Numbered from the stretch's first letter, positions 18,794-28,295 are shown. The stretch is DNA of 39,240 nt from Bacteroidota bacterium (GCA_007693555.1 REDJ01000142.1:1-39240), one strand, 5' to 3'. Notes: generated by a model not told the origin, from the sequence alone. Made by a program: numbers and translations.

Positions 18794-20134
18794 TTGGAAA
18801 AGAAAATATATATAGAAACCTATGGTTGCCAGATGAATTTTTCAGATAGTGAAATTGTGGCATCCATTATGACCGAAAAAAACTACAAGCCTGTAAAAGA
18901 AGCAGCTCAGGCGGACATAATTTTTATCAATACCTGCTCAATCAGGGATAATGCAGAGCAAAAGGTTCTGAACCGGCTTAAGCAATTGCAGTCACTTCGT
19001 AAGCAGAACCCCAACCTGGTTTTGGGGGTTTTGGGCTGTATGGCGGAGCGGTTAAAGACCTTTTTGCTTGAGGAGCAACAAACGGGCTTCAGGGTTGATA
19101 TGGTGGTAGGCCCGGATGCTTATCGCGATCTTCCCCAGTTGTTGCTTGATGTTGAAAGTGGCCAGAAAGCCATAAATGTAATCCTTTCTGCAGAGGAGAC
19201 CTATGCTGATATAACTCCCGTCAGATATGCCAGTAATGGTGTATCGGCTTTTATATCTATCATGCGGGGTTGTGAAAATTTTTGCACATACTGTGTGGTG
19301 CCTTATACACGCGGCAAGGAAAGAAGCCGTAACCCGCAAAGTATACTCAAGGAAGCCCGTGAATTGTCGGAGAGAGGGTTCAAAGAAATTACACTTTTAG
19401 GGCAAAATGTAAACTCTTACAACTTTACTGAAGAAAGTGCTGTTAAAACATGGAATTTCCCTGTTCTTGTGGAGGCTGTTGCAGCCATCAACCCTTTGCT
19501 CAGGGTAAGATTTGCCACCTCGCACCCTAAAGATATGTCAGATGAGTTATTGTATGTAATTGCCCGCAATGACAATGTTTGCAACGCTATACATTTACCT
19601 GTGCAATCGGGGAGCAATTCTGTCCTGAAAAAAATGAACCGGAAGTATACCCGTGAAGATTATCTTGAAAGGATTGCCGCTATCAGAAGAATGATACCCG
19701 GTGCAGCAATTACCACAGATGTTATAGCTGGATTCTGCGGCGAAACAGAAGAAGATCATAAGAAAACCCTGAACCTGATGGAGCAGGTTGGATTTGATTT
19801 TGCCTTTATGTTTAAATACTCTGAAAGACCGGGTACTCCCGCAGCAAAGAAATTTGATGATGATGTACCTGAGCCGGTTAAATCACAAAGATTGCAGGAA
19901 ATCATTGAATTGCAGAACCGATTGTCTTTAAAGAGTAACCGGGAAGATGTGGAAAAAATCTTTGAGGTATTGGTGGAAGGTAAATCCCGCAAATCAGATA
20001 AGAAAGTTTCCGGCCGCAACAGCCAGAATAAAATGGTGGTATTTCCCGATAAGGGATACCAGCCGGGGGATTATGTAAATGTTAAAATCATGGATTGTAC
20101 TTCAGCAACTTTAAAAGGAGAGGCTGCAGATTAA
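18794..20134 (+). CDS. miaB: tRNA-2-methylthio-N6-dimethylallyladenosine synthase (TTG start)
   Basis: Radical-SAM methylthiotransferase that adds the 2-methylthio group to i6A37 in tRNAs. The N-terminal UPF0004 domain has Cys12, Cys48 and Cys82 for the auxiliary cluster. The radical-SAM motif RGCENFCTYC has Cys160, Cys164 and Cys167. A C-terminal TRAM domain covers about 380-446. The start is TTG at 18794. An in-frame TGA lies 9 bases upstream and no ATG lies between, while the next ATG would remove the conserved YGCQMN segment. It is monocistronic and converges on ispD. Confidence 0.96.
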   Translation: MEKKIYIETYGCQMNFSDSEIVASIMTEKNYKPVKEAAQADIIFINTCSIRDNAEQKVLNRLKQLQSLRKQNPNLVLGVLGCMAERLKTFLLEEQQTGFRVDMVVGPDAYRDLPQLLLDVESGQKAINVILSAEETYADITPVRYASNGVSAFISIMRGCENFCTYCVVPYTRGKERSRNPQSILKEARELSERGFKEITLLGQNVNSYNFTEESAVKTWNFPVLVEAVAAINPLLRVRFATSHPKDMSDELLYVIARNDNVCNAIHLPVQSGSNSVLKKMNRKYTREDYLERIAAIRRMIPGAAITTDVIAGFCGETEEDHKKTLNLMEQVGFDFAFMFKYSERPGTPAAKKFDDDVPEPVKSQRLQEIIELQNRLSLKSNREDVEKIFEVLVEGKSRKSDKKVSGRNSQNKMVVFPDKGYQPGDYVNVKIMDCTSATLKGEAAD

Positions 20135-20154
20135 TACAGTTAATAAAACCGACC

Positions 20155-20838
20155 TCAATTTTTCTTTTTAAGATAGTCAATAAGAGCTGAAGCAACCACA
20201 AGGTCTTCAGGTCCGGTTATTTTAATATTCTCTCTGTTTCCATCAACAATATAAATTCTTTCTCCGGTTTTTTCCAATACCGAAGCATCATCTGTAAATG
20301 ACGGGTCATAGCTGGTATTGTATGCTTGCTTAATTTTAGCAGCCTGAAAGCATTGGGGAGTTTGTATAAGCCTCAGATTATCGCGGTTAAGGATTTTACT
20401 GAAAGCTCCATCCAGTTGTCTCACCGATTCATTGACAGGAATGGCAGGTACAGCATTCCCGAATTTTGAAGCAATATGAAAGGTTTGCTGAATGGTTTTC
20501 AAAGAAACCAGGGGTCTTACTCCATCGTGTATGGCAACCAGGGCATCATCAGGCACTTTTTTCAATCCGTTTTTTACTGAGTGAAACCTTGCAGGACCAC
20601 CTGTAACAAGCTCAAGTGTCGGATAAAACCGGTGCTTTTCACAAAGAGATTTCCAGGTATTGGTTTGGGTTTCGGGTAAAACCAGGATTACTCTAATCTC
20701 AGGAGAATATTTAAGAAAAATATTGATGGAATAGAAGAGAATAGGTTTGCCATGCAGCAGCATAAACTGCTTGGGCAGGGGAGAGTTCATTCTAACCCCT
20801 GCGCCACCTGCAGTTATAATTACATATTTTGGCTGCAT
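20155..20838 (-). CDS. ispD: 2-C-methyl-D-erythritol 4-phosphate cytidylyltransferase
   Basis: Third enzyme of the MEP isoprenoid pathway; it joins CTP and MEP to form CDP-ME. The 227-residue length is typical. The nucleotide-binding loop is ITAGGAGVRMNSPLPKQF (about 8-25). Other family motifs are VAIHDGVRPLVS, NRDNLRLIQTPQCF and FTDDASVLEKTG, and the C-terminus has NIKITGPEDLVVAS. It starts 6 bases after the queA stop, so the two genes are probably co-transcribed. A MEP-pathway gene next to uppP and truB suits isoprenoid supply for the lipid carrier, but that link is only positional. Confidence 0.95.
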   Translation of the reverse strand: MQPKYVIITAGGAGVRMNSPLPKQFMLLHGKPILFYSINIFLKYSPEIRVILVLPETQTNTWKSLCEKHRFYPTLELVTGGPARFHSVKNGLKKVPDDALVAIHDGVRPLVSLKTIQQTFHIASKFGNAVPAIPVNESVRQLDGAFSKILNRDNLRLIQTPQCFQAAKIKQAYNTSYDPSFTDDASVLEKTGERIYIVDGNRENIKITGPEDLVVASALIDYLKKKN

Positions 20839-20844
20839 GTTAAA

Positions 20845-21894
20845 TCATAGAATTAGAAGAGCATCACCGTAAGTGAAAAACTTGTAGTTTTCTTTTAAAG
20901 CCACTTTATAGGCTTTCATAAGGAAATCAAAACCTGCAAAAGCAGAAACCATCATCATGAGAGTAGATTGTGGCAGATGAAAATTGGAAATCATTGCATT
21001 TGCAACACTGAACTCATAGGGAGGATAAATAAACTTATTTGTCCATCCCTCAAAAGGTTTAAGATGTCCGTAGATACTTACAGAGGATTCCAGTGCCCGC
21101 ATGCTTGTTGTTCCCACTGCACATATTTTTGTTCTTTTGTCTTTGGCTTCATTTACAATGTTGGCTGTTTTTTCTTCAATGATAAACTGCTCGGAGTCCA
21201 TTTTGTGCTTACTCAGGTCTTCCACATCCACATTTCTGAAATTACCCAAACCTGCATGCAGAGTAATTTCGGCAAATGTAATTCCTTTCAGTTCCAGCCT
21301 TTTAATGAGCTCCCTGCTGAAGTGCATACCTGCAGTTGGAGCTGCTACAGCACCTTCTCTTTTTGCAAACACTGTCTGGTAGCGATCTTTGTCTTCCGGT
21401 TCCACAGGTCTTCTGATTAGCTTGGGAAGGGGTGTTTCGCCGAGCGATTCTACGGTTTTCTTGAATTCATCATAGGTGCCGTCAAATAAAAACCGGAGGG
21501 TTCGCCCCCGTGAGGTGGTATTGTCAATAACCTCTGCAACAAGATTATCATCCTCACCGAAATATAGTTTATTGCCAATTCTGATTTTTCTGGCAGGATC
21601 CACAAGAACATCCCAAAGCCGGGCCTCGCGGTTCAACTCCCTGAGCAAAAAAACCTCAATTTTCGCACCGGTTTTCTCTTTTGTACCGTACAATCGGGCT
21701 GGAAATACTTTGGTATTGTTTACTACCATCACATCTCCATCATCAAAATAGCCCAGTACATCCTTAAACATTTTATGCTCAATTTCTCCGGTACTGCGAT
21801 GCAAAACCATCAATCGTGATTCATCCCTGTTTTCCGGGGGTCTTTCGGCAATTAATTCAGCCGGCAGGTTAAATCTAAAATCTGATAACTTCAT
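20845..21894 (-). CDS. queA: S-adenosylmethionine:tRNA ribosyltransferase-isomerase
   Basis: Transfers and isomerises the ribosyl group of SAM to 7-aminomethyl-deazaguanine in tRNA, forming epoxyqueuosine. The 349 residues begin [20 protein letters not shown]. They carry the family motifs [55 protein letters not shown] and [14 protein letters not shown] well-formed promoter at 22160-22190 would give it a leader of about 260 bases. Queuosine genes elsewhere are often controlled by preQ1 riboswitches; I did not find one in this leader. Confidence 0.96.
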   Translation of the reverse strand: MKLSDFRFNLPAELIAERPPENRDESRLMVLHRSTGEIEHKMFKDVLGYFDDGDVMVVNNTKVFPARLYGTKEKTGAKIEVFLLRELNREARLWDVLVDPARKIRIGNKLYFGEDDNLVAEVIDNTTSRGRTLRFLFDGTYDEFKKTVESLGETPLPKLIRRPVEPEDKDRYQTVFAKREGAVAAPTAGMHFSRELIKRLELKGITFAEITLHAGLGNFRNVDVEDLSKHKMDSEQFIIEEKTANIVNEAKDKRTKICAVGTTSMRALESSVSIYGHLKPFEGWTNKFIYPPYEFSVANAMISNFHLPQSTLMMMVSAFAGFDFLMKAYKVALKENYKFFTYGDALLIL

Positions 21895-22273
21895 TTTATG
21901 TTATATTTATAATTATCAATTCAGGTATTTACCTTAAATAAAACTATATTACCTTAATATTTAAGCCAACAAATAGAACGCTGAATGCCCGGCTTATGTT
22001 TTATCAAATAAAAATCGATTCGTTTAATAACTTTCACACTTTCCTTTACAATAATTCATAATAAGTTCTTAACCTTGCCGTGCAAGCAATTTTAAAACAA
22101 GGTCTTTTGTTTTTTACATTTGGTTTCCAAAAATGAATTGTTGTTTCAGGAAAGGACTGCAAAGATAATACATGAAAAAGGCCTTGTCAATAGTTTAGAG
22201 CAATAAAATAATAATTTCCGGCGGTTTCAATTCTAAAGATGAGATTTTTTACATATTGGTGAGGGATAAAGAT
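21895..22273. other. Leader/intergenic region between truB and queA
   Basis: This 380-base spacer contains the promoter at 22160-22190 and, below it, an AT-rich leader. Possible pairings in the leader are CCTTG/CAAGG and TAAGCC (21962-21967) with GGCTTA (21991-21996). There is also a short direct repeat TTACCTTAA near 21930-21957. I see no protein-coding gene. Confidence 0.45.
22160..22190 (-). promoter_or_regulatory. Promoter for queA-ispD (long leader) or for a small RNA
   Basis: On the minus strand, TTG (22190-22188), a 20-base spacer and TATCTTTG (22167-22160) match the Bacteroidota consensus exactly. The expected start near 22153 leaves about 260 untranslated bases before queA. Confidence 0.6.
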
Positions 22274-22981
22274 TCATGATTCGCGTAAGAATTTTTCCAA
22301 CAACTCAATTTTCCATGCATGATCAACAGAAAATTCACCGATTCTTGTCCTGCGCAGGTTTTTAAGATAAGCTCCCGAATTGAGTTCTTTCCCGAAGTCT
22401 CGTGCTAAAGCCCTTATGTAGGTTCCTTTGCTGCATACTACACGGAAGTCAATTTCCGGAATTTGCCTGCCAAGGATCTCCATCTCATGAATGGCAATCT
22501 CATTGGGCTTGAGAACTGTGTCTTCTCCGCGTCGGGCATGATAGTAGGCCCTTTCTCCCTGAATTTTTTTTGCTGAAAACAATGGTGGTACCTGGTTGAT
22601 TTTACCGGTAAATTTTTTTGCTGCTGCATCGATCATTTCATCTGTTATATGACCGGTTGGGAAAAATTCATCGGGTTGGGTTTCCAGGTCGGATGAGGGA
22701 GTTGAAGCACCTACATAAAATGTTCCTGTGTACTCTTTTTCCAGGTTCTGAAATTTTTCAATTTCACGGGTTTTCTTACCGGTACATATAATAAGCAAAC
22801 CGGTTGCAAGGGGGTCAAGAGTTCCTGCATGACCTACCTTAAGCTTTTTCAAACCCATGGTGTGCCTGAGCAAAGCCTTGATTTTTTTTACAATATCAAA
22901 TGAGGTCCACTCCAAAGGTTTGTCAATGAAAAGGATAACCCCATTGATAAAATCTTCGGCATCTTTTTTAAGCTCATTCAT
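22274..22981 (-). CDS. truB: tRNA pseudouridine-55 synthase
   Basis: Converts U55 in the T-loop of tRNAs to pseudouridine. The 235-residue protein has the catalytic signature VGHAGTLDPLATGLLI with Asp56. Other family motifs are ILFIDKPLEWTSFD, PPLFSAKKIQGERAYYHAR and SKGTYIRALARDFG. It lies in the order ftsX-DUF3098-uppP-truB-queA, common in Bacteroidota, 85 bases after the uppP stop. Confidence 0.96.
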   Translation of the reverse strand: MNELKKDAEDFINGVILFIDKPLEWTSFDIVKKIKALLRHTMGLKKLKVGHAGTLDPLATGLLIICTGKKTREIEKFQNLEKEYTGTFYVGASTPSSDLETQPDEFFPTGHITDEMIDAAAKKFTGKINQVPPLFSAKKIQGERAYYHARRGEDTVLKPNEIAIHEMEILGRQIPEIDFRVVCSKGTYIRALARDFGKELNSGAYLKNLRRTRIGEFSVDHAWKIELLEKFLRES

Positions 22982-23066
22982 TTTTTCAATTTCAAAGGGG
23001 ACTGCAAAAAAGTGTTACTGTGAAACCCTCATTCAATATTCAAAACAGCAATCAGAAATTCTGATT

Positions 23067-23855
23067 TTACAGTATTGCCACAACAATTGCGCTAGCACCC
23101 GCCAGAGCAGTATACAAAGAGAAATATACAAGTTTTCCTCTTTTCACAATTTTGAGCATCCAGCTGCAGGCAAACAGTCCTGCAAGAAAAGCGGTAACTG
23201 CTCCAATAATCAACGATAGTGTTGAAATAGCTGAGGGTTCGGTTGCTTTTGACAAATCAAGAATTTCAAGAAAAGTAGCACCAAATATAGGAATCAACAC
23301 CATGAGAAATGAAAAACGCGTAGCTTTTTCCCTGTCAATACCCAGGTATAATGCAGTACTGATTGTTGCCCCGCTACGGCTGATTCCCGGCAGTACGGCA
23401 AAAGTCTGAGCCAGCCCGATTAAAAGGGCGCTTTTTACATTGATGTCCTTTTGCTTATTGGGTGCATAGTGGGTTAAGAACAATAACAGAGAGGTTATAA
23501 GAAGCATAAATCCCACAAGCAGAATATTACCTTCGAAAAGACCTTCAATTTCACTCCTGAAAAGGATTCCTGTAATACCAACCGGTACAGCTGATAATAG
23601 CAGGAGCATGATGAATTTTGTTTCGGCATTCCAGCTAAAGCGAAACAGGTTTTTTATCAGGTGAATGATGTCATTTCGAAAAACCACCAGTACACTTAAA
23701 AATGTTGCACCATGCACGATAATTGAAAAAGTAAGGTTTTCTTCTTCAAGACCAAAAATGGCAGAACCCAGTTCAAGGTGTCCACTGCTGCTCACAGGTA
23801 AAAATTCAGTTAGACCCTGAAGAAGGCCAAGAACAAATGCTTCAATCCAGCTCAT
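23067..23855 (-). CDS. uppP: Undecaprenyl-diphosphatase (BacA family)
   Basis: Integral membrane phosphatase that recycles undecaprenyl diphosphate to the monophosphate carrier for peptidoglycan and surface polysaccharides. The 262 residues show the two family signatures: QGLTEFLPVSSSGHLE (13-28, with Glu17 and His26) and LPGISRSGATISTAL with the catalytic Arg. About seven or eight hydrophobic helices are visible. The gene lies between the DUF3098 gene and truB. Confidence 0.96.
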   Translation of the reverse strand: MSWIEAFVLGLLQGLTEFLPVSSSGHLELGSAIFGLEEENLTFSIIVHGATFLSVLVVFRNDIIHLIKNLFRFSWNAETKFIMLLLLSAVPVGITGILFRSEIEGLFEGNILLVGFMLLITSLLLFLTHYAPNKQKDINVKSALLIGLAQTFAVLPGISRSGATISTALYLGIDREKATRFSFLMVLIPIFGATFLEILDLSKATEPSAISTLSLIIGAVTAFLAGLFACSWMLKIVKRGKLVYFSLYTALAGASAIVVAIL

Positions 23856-23938
23856 ATGCGTTTATAAAAATTGGGGATGAATAAAAAGTAAGGTTTATTT
23901 ATTTTAGCAGGCTTTTCAAATTACAAGAATCCGGCAAA

Positions 23939-24175
23939 TCACTTTTTCTTCTTCAGAATGGAATATATCTGAATGGCATATCCAAGAAGAACAAGAAATG
24001 GTGCAAGTGTAAGTCTTCTGAAGTTAAAAAGATCGTAGCTGAATTCATTGGGGTCATTACTGCCTCCGCCAATCATAAGAATAAAGCCAAGAGCGGTTAC
24101 AACCAAACCGGCAATCAGAAGCTTGTATTTTGTCCGGTCAAAAAGAAAATCTGTTTCTGGTTTTTTTTGCTTCAT
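23939..24175 (-). CDS. DUF3098 small membrane protein
   Basis: A 78-residue protein with two membrane helices (LLIAGLVVTALGFILMIGGG and LTAPFL-like TLAPFLVLLGYAIQIYSI) and the FDRTKYKL entry typical of DUF3098. The start at 24175 (MKQKKPETDFLFDRTKYK) lies 11 bases after the ftsX stop. An in-frame ATG at 24256 would overlap ftsX by 70 bases and add residues unlike the family. The function is unknown; its constant place between ftsX and uppP in Bacteroidota suggests an envelope or division role (inference). Confidence 0.85.
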   Translation of the reverse strand: MKQKKPETDFLFDRTKYKLLIAGLVVTALGFILMIGGGSNDPNEFSYDLFNFRRLTLAPFLVLLGYAIQIYSILKKKK

Positions 24176-24186
24176 TGAGAATATTT

Positions 24187-25068
24187 TTAGTATAGGTATA
24201 AATAATCTGTTTTGATTTGTAAATATTTTTTCACAGCAAAATAAGTGGAAATCCAACTCACAACAATTCCCAGAACGATTACCAATGCAAAAAGAGTAAT
24301 CATCATTTCAATATCCTGAAAGTTAATGAGTTCCGGTATGGATTGTTGAGCAGCATAAAGAGATAACAGCAATAACCCGATGGAAATCACAGCACCAATA
24401 ATTCCCTGCAATACACCTTTGATAACAAAGGGCTTTCGTATAAAAGACTGGGTGGCACCTACCAGCTGCATGCTTTTTATCAGGAATCTTTTGGAGAAAA
24501 CACTGAGCCTGATTGTATTATTGATAAGACTAAATGCTATAACCAGCAATAAAACCCCAAAGAGAGAAAGGAAAATTCCTATTCTGCGAATGTTCTCATT
24601 TACAATATGCACCAGGTTTTTCTGGTAGTCCACCTCATTAACGATTCGGCTTTTTAAAACTTCTTTTTCGAAAATTTCAAGGCTGTCGGGATTTGCCCAG
24701 GCTGCATATAGCCTGACCTCAATGGAAGGAAACAATGGATTGTAACCGAGGAATTCCACAAAATCCTCACCCAGTTCTCCTATTAATTCTTCTGCTGCTT
24801 TGTCTTTTGAAATGAATTCGGCGGATTTTACCGCATCAAGCAGGTTCAGGGAGTTTTGAAGCTCTGAAATTTCTGCCGGTCTGGCATTGTCCATGAGAAT
24901 AACAGAGAAACCAATGTTTTCTTTCACATGGTCGGATAGTTTGCGGGCATGCATGATGATCAAACCCAATAAACCCAGTACATATAAAACCAGTGTAATA
25001 CTTACCACTGTTGAAATGTAAGAGGTTTTCAGCCGTCTGCCAAGAATTATTTCTTCCTGTTTTGCCAT
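24187..25068 (-). CDS. ftsX: Cell division protein FtsX
   Basis: Membrane partner of the ATPase FtsE; the complex controls peptidoglycan hydrolases at the division site. The 293 residues show FtsX topology. An N-terminal helix at about 20-40 follows a short cytoplasmic segment (EEIILGRRLKTSYIST). The periplasmic loop includes SAEFISKDKAAEEL and NPLFPSIEVRL. Three further helices follow in the C-terminal half, with VFSKRFLIKSMQLVGATQSF between them. No ftsE is nearby, which is usual for this phylum. Confidence 0.93.
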   Translation of the reverse strand: MAKQEEIILGRRLKTSYISTVVSITLVLYVLGLLGLIIMHARKLSDHVKENIGFSVILMDNARPAEISELQNSLNLLDAVKSAEFISKDKAAEELIGELGEDFVEFLGYNPLFPSIEVRLYAAWANPDSLEIFEKEVLKSRIVNEVDYQKNLVHIVNENIRRIGIFLSLFGVLLLVIAFSLINNTIRLSVFSKRFLIKSMQLVGATQSFIRKPFVIKGVLQGIIGAVISIGLLLLSLYAAQQSIPELINFQDIEMMITLFALVIVLGIVVSWISTYFAVKKYLQIKTDYLYLY

Positions 25069-25084
25069 GTCAGAAATTGAGATG

Positions 25085-25092
25085 CAAAGCTA
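25085..25092 (-). promoter_or_regulatory. Possible -7 box for the ftsX operon
   Basis: TAGCTTTG on the minus strand fits TAnnTTTG and ends 17 bases before the ftsX start. The nearest upstream TTG is 28 bases away, longer than usual. Confidence 0.4.
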
Positions 25093-25249
25093 ATAAAAAA
25101 TGCATAATATAACCTGCTTACAAACTCATAATAGCTTATAAATATTGCTTTTACAATAAATAAATCAGATTTTAAAGATTAAAGTATTTTTCATCATAAC
25201 AGTTTAAGGCTTTTGCAGATAATAAATTTTATGGAAAGGGTTAAATGCG

Positions 25250-25257
25250 TAATTTTG
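25250..25257 (+). promoter_or_regulatory. -7 box for the pyrophosphatase gene
   Basis: TAATTTTG fits TAnnTTTG, 20 bases before the start codon at 25277. No TTG lies at the expected spacing (the nearest ends at 25215). Confidence 0.4.
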
Positions 25258-25276
25258 CAACGTAAAAAGATACGTT

Positions 25277-25948
25277 ATGGCAAATAAAATCATGGATCCC
25301 ATCGGAAGGCTAATGGGGTTAAGGTACAAATCTCATCCGTGGCACGGAGTAGAAATAGGAAAGGATGCACCTGATGTGCTCACTTGTTTTGTGGAGATGG
25401 TAAGCACAGATACTGTAAAATATGAGGTTGATAAGGTAAGTGGTTATCTGAAAATTGACCGTCCTCAAAAATACTCAAATGTGTTGCCTGCCATGTATGG
25501 TTTTATACCGCAAACGCTTTGCGCCAAAAGAACTGCGGATTTTGCCAATGAAAAAACCGGTAGAACCGACCTGGTGGGTGATGGTGACCCCATTGATATT
25601 TGTGTTTTAACAGAAAAATCTATCTCTCATGGAGATATTCTTGTGGAAGCTATTCCAATAGGTGGATTCCGGATGCTTGACAATAACCAGGCCGATGATA
25701 AGATCATTGCTGTTTTAAAGGATGATGCAGTTTATGGTGCCATGAAAGATATTTCCGAGTGTCCCGAACCCGTTGTGGAAAGGCTAAAGCATTACTTTCT
25801 GACCTACAAGGACCTTCCCAATACAAAACTTGATGTTGAAATTACCCATACCTATGACTCTGAAGAGGCAAAAGAAATTATCAAACGAACCATTGAGGAC
25901 TACAGAGTAAAGTTTGAAAATCTTGATAATTTGCTGTCAACGGTATAA
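25277..25948 (+). CDS. ppa: Inorganic pyrophosphatase (family I)
   Basis: Soluble cytosolic pyrophosphatase that splits PPi into two phosphates and so drives biosynthetic reactions. The 223 residues include KYEVDKVSGYLKIDR, SNVLPAMYGFIPQT and the metal-binding GDGDPIDICVLTE, followed by GGFRMLDNNQADDKIIAVL. All of these are family I signatures. It is monocistronic, diverges from ftsX and converges on dprA with only 8 bases between the stop codons. Confidence 0.95.
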   Translation: MANKIMDPIGRLMGLRYKSHPWHGVEIGKDAPDVLTCFVEMVSTDTVKYEVDKVSGYLKIDRPQKYSNVLPAMYGFIPQTLCAKRTADFANEKTGRTDLVGDGDPIDICVLTEKSISHGDILVEAIPIGGFRMLDNNQADDKIIAVLKDDAVYGAMKDISECPEPVVERLKHYFLTYKDLPNTKLDVEITHTYDSEEAKEIIKRTIEDYRVKFENLDNLLSTV

Positions 25949-25956
25949 AAAGAAGA

Positions 25957-27072
25957 TTATCCTATAACTCCGTTGAGTTTGAAAATCCTGCCTGGCAACG
26001 GCTTGATTGCCCCTTTAAATTCAAGGTTCAGCAGTATAGATGAAGTTTTACTGAACGAAAAACCTGACTTATTAACCAGGTAGTCAAAGGAAGCCTCTCC
26101 GGTTTCTTTCATCAAATCAGTAAGTATTTTTTCATCAGGCTCAAGTTCGATAAAAAGCATGGATTGAGAGGTTTTCGATTTTGAAGATTCAGTTTCCCAC
26201 CGCAGGATATATTCAATGTCTGCAGCAGTTTCTATCAAATTGGCTTTATGAGCTTTGATAAGGTGATTGCAGCCCTGGCTGTATAAGTCGGTAGTTTTGC
26301 CGGGAACAGCAAAAACATCCCGGTTGTAAGAATTTGCAATATTTGCGGTAATCAATGCACCTCCTGTTTTAGCAGCTTCAACTACCACCAGGGCATCAAC
26401 CATTCCTGCAATTATACGGTTTCTTTTGGGGAAATTTTCTCTGTCGGGTTTGGTTTCAGTTACAAAATCGCTCAGTAAACCGCCACCTTCTTCAATCATC
26501 TTTTCTGCCAGTGTTTTGTTAAGCGGAGGATAAATTCTGTCCAGACCATGACCAAGAACTCCTATTGTGGGCAGTTGATTCCTGATGGCTGCTTTATGTG
26601 CGGTGGCATCCACCCCATAGGCAAGGCCGCTAATAATAAGGGGATGGTGTTTGGCAATTCCGTCAATGATTTCATTGCATTTTTGTTTTCCATAATCGGT
26701 AATGCTTCTTGTACCCACAACACCAATTACTTTGGATGCATTTACATTGGCAGTGCCTTTGTAGAAAAGTAAAATGGGGCCGTCATCGCAATGTTTCAAG
26801 CGTTCAGGATAGGATTTCTCGGTGAAGAACAGAACCTGTATCCGGTTTTTTTCAACAAACTCTATTTCTTTTTCAACCCGCTTAAAATCATTAAAGCTAT
26901 TTACTGAACGGGCAACATGGTTTCCGATACCTGGTATTTTTAACAAAGAACTTTCTTTCTCCTGAAAGACTGCATCTATGCCCCCGCAATACGATATCAG
27001 CTTTTTTGCAGTTATACCTCCCACACCGGGAATCATGGTCAGTGCAATTTTATATCTCAGTAAATCCTCCAT
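25957..27072 (-). CDS. dprA: DNA-processing protein DprA
   Basis: Binds incoming single-stranded DNA and loads RecA in natural transformation; it is widely kept in non-competent bacteria too. The 371 residues start with a helix-hairpin-helix region (ALTMIPGVGGITAKKLISYC). The Rossmann-like core has VVGTRSITDYGKQKC, LIISGLAYGVDATAHKAA, FPKRNRIIAGMVDALVVVEA and DVFAVPGK. It ends with a winged-helix domain at about 310-371. It starts 27 bases after the stop of the ATP-grasp gene, so they may be co-transcribed. Confidence 0.95.
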   Translation of the reverse strand: MEDLLRYKIALTMIPGVGGITAKKLISYCGGIDAVFQEKESSLLKIPGIGNHVARSVNSFNDFKRVEKEIEFVEKNRIQVLFFTEKSYPERLKHCDDGPILLFYKGTANVNASKVIGVVGTRSITDYGKQKCNEIIDGIAKHHPLIISGLAYGVDATAHKAAIRNQLPTIGVLGHGLDRIYPPLNKTLAEKMIEEGGGLLSDFVTETKPDRENFPKRNRIIAGMVDALVVVEAAKTGGALITANIANSYNRDVFAVPGKTTDLYSQGCNHLIKAHKANLIETAADIEYILRWETESSKSKTSQSMLFIELEPDEKILTDLMKETGEASFDYLVNKSGFSFSKTSSILLNLEFKGAIKPLPGRIFKLNGVIG

Positions 27073-27099
27073 AATCAGAATCTGCTGTATAGGTTTACC

Positions 27100-28257
27100 C
27101 TAACTTTGTATATCCTTTTGTGCGGCAAGAACGGGTTCAAGCTCTTTTCCCCTCAGGATGTAACCATAGTTGCCAAGGGCAGGAGCCAGTGCACCGGGTA
27201 CATGATCGTGATGAATCATCATATCACCATATCTATCCAGAACTTCCTGATGCGCAAGCCGGTAGTTTCTGTTGAATTTTCTGCTCACATAGCACACATG
27301 GTATTTTCGTGTAAATGGAGCAGTCATTTTGTTGTTAACCACAACACTTGCCCACTCCTGGTAAATGTCAAAATCGCAGGCATAATTAAACATATCTGTG
27401 GTAAAGCCACCCGGCGGACGCATATTTACTTCCAGCGCAACCAGCTTGCCACTCTCATGTAATCGAAAAAACTCGAAATGAAAAAACCGGGCACTTACTT
27501 TAAAAGCTTTGATGATTTTCCGGCCTGCTTCTTCCAAATCTTTGGGAACATCGCGAAACGAATAATAGGAAACATTTGTGTCATTATTCACTACTTCCAT
27601 CACGCCACTGTCATAAGCATGGCCTGTGAAGAACACCAGATTGCCGCAACGATCGGTAAGACCGTCAAACGACTCAATATTTCCCCTGATGAACTCCTCC
27701 ATTATGTATGGAATATCCGGCTTGGTTTCAAAGAAAAATCTCAACTCATCCTGGTTATTAATCTTAAAAGTATTTGCAGCACCTACTCCAATATCTGGTT
27801 TGCCAACCACCGGATAACCTGTTTCTTTAATTAATTCCAGTGCATCATCGAGGTTTTCAACAATCCGCCCCCTGGCGACGCTCACTCCTGCTGATTGAAA
27901 AACCTTCTTCATCTCCGATTTTTGCTTTATAGTATCCAGTTGATGAAGCCTGATCCCTTCAATATTAAAATCCGTGCGTAACCTGGCTTCGGTTTCAAGC
28001 CAATACTCGTTATTGGAATCAATCCCTTCAATCTTTCCGTGTTTCCAGGTAAAATAGCCCATGGCTTTAAGCAACTGATTATAATTGTGCATATCTTCCA
28101 CCTTGAAATACTCTGTGAAAGCTGATTTAAGCTCAGCTCTTAATTCATCATAGGGAGTATCTCCCAGTCCAAGCACAGTTGCTCCAAATTTTTTCAATGC
28201 CACACAAAAGTTGTAATAATTGGGAGGGAAATGCGGCGAAAAGTAAACATAATTCAT
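27100..28257 (-). CDS. ATP-grasp protein of unknown substrate
   Basis: A 385-residue ATP-grasp enzyme, presumably an ATP-dependent carboxylate-amine or carboxylate-thiol ligase. The N-terminal Rossmann-like segment (YVYFSPHFPPNYYNFCVALK) is followed by ATP-binding elements: the lysine strand GYPVVGKPDIGVGAANTF (about 147-164) and YIMEEFIRGNIESFDGL. The magnesium-binding part is LVALEVNMRPPGGFTTDM. The C-terminal third (YHVCYVSRKFNRNY onward) has no motif I recognise. No partner gene points to a substrate. Peptide, amino-acid or tRNA-unrelated ligations are all possible. Confidence 0.8.
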   Translation of the reverse strand: MNYVYFSPHFPPNYYNFCVALKKFGATVLGLGDTPYDELRAELKSAFTEYFKVEDMHNYNQLLKAMGYFTWKHGKIEGIDSNNEYWLETEARLRTDFNIEGIRLHQLDTIKQKSEMKKVFQSAGVSVARGRIVENLDDALELIKETGYPVVGKPDIGVGAANTFKINNQDELRFFFETKPDIPYIMEEFIRGNIESFDGLTDRCGNLVFFTGHAYDSGVMEVVNNDTNVSYYSFRDVPKDLEEAGRKIIKAFKVSARFFHFEFFRLHESGKLVALEVNMRPPGGFTTDMFNYACDFDIYQEWASVVVNNKMTAPFTRKYHVCYVSRKFNRNYRLAHQEVLDRYGDMMIHHDHVPGALAPALGNYGYILRGKELEPVLAAQKDIQS

Positions 28258-28295
28258 AAAAAAACTCCTTTTAATTCCTTAAACCATGAATGCAA

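Noticed and set aside
21895-22160. A preQ1 riboswitch upstream of queA.
   Set aside because: I looked for the short preQ1 aptamer pattern in the minus-strand leader and did not find it.
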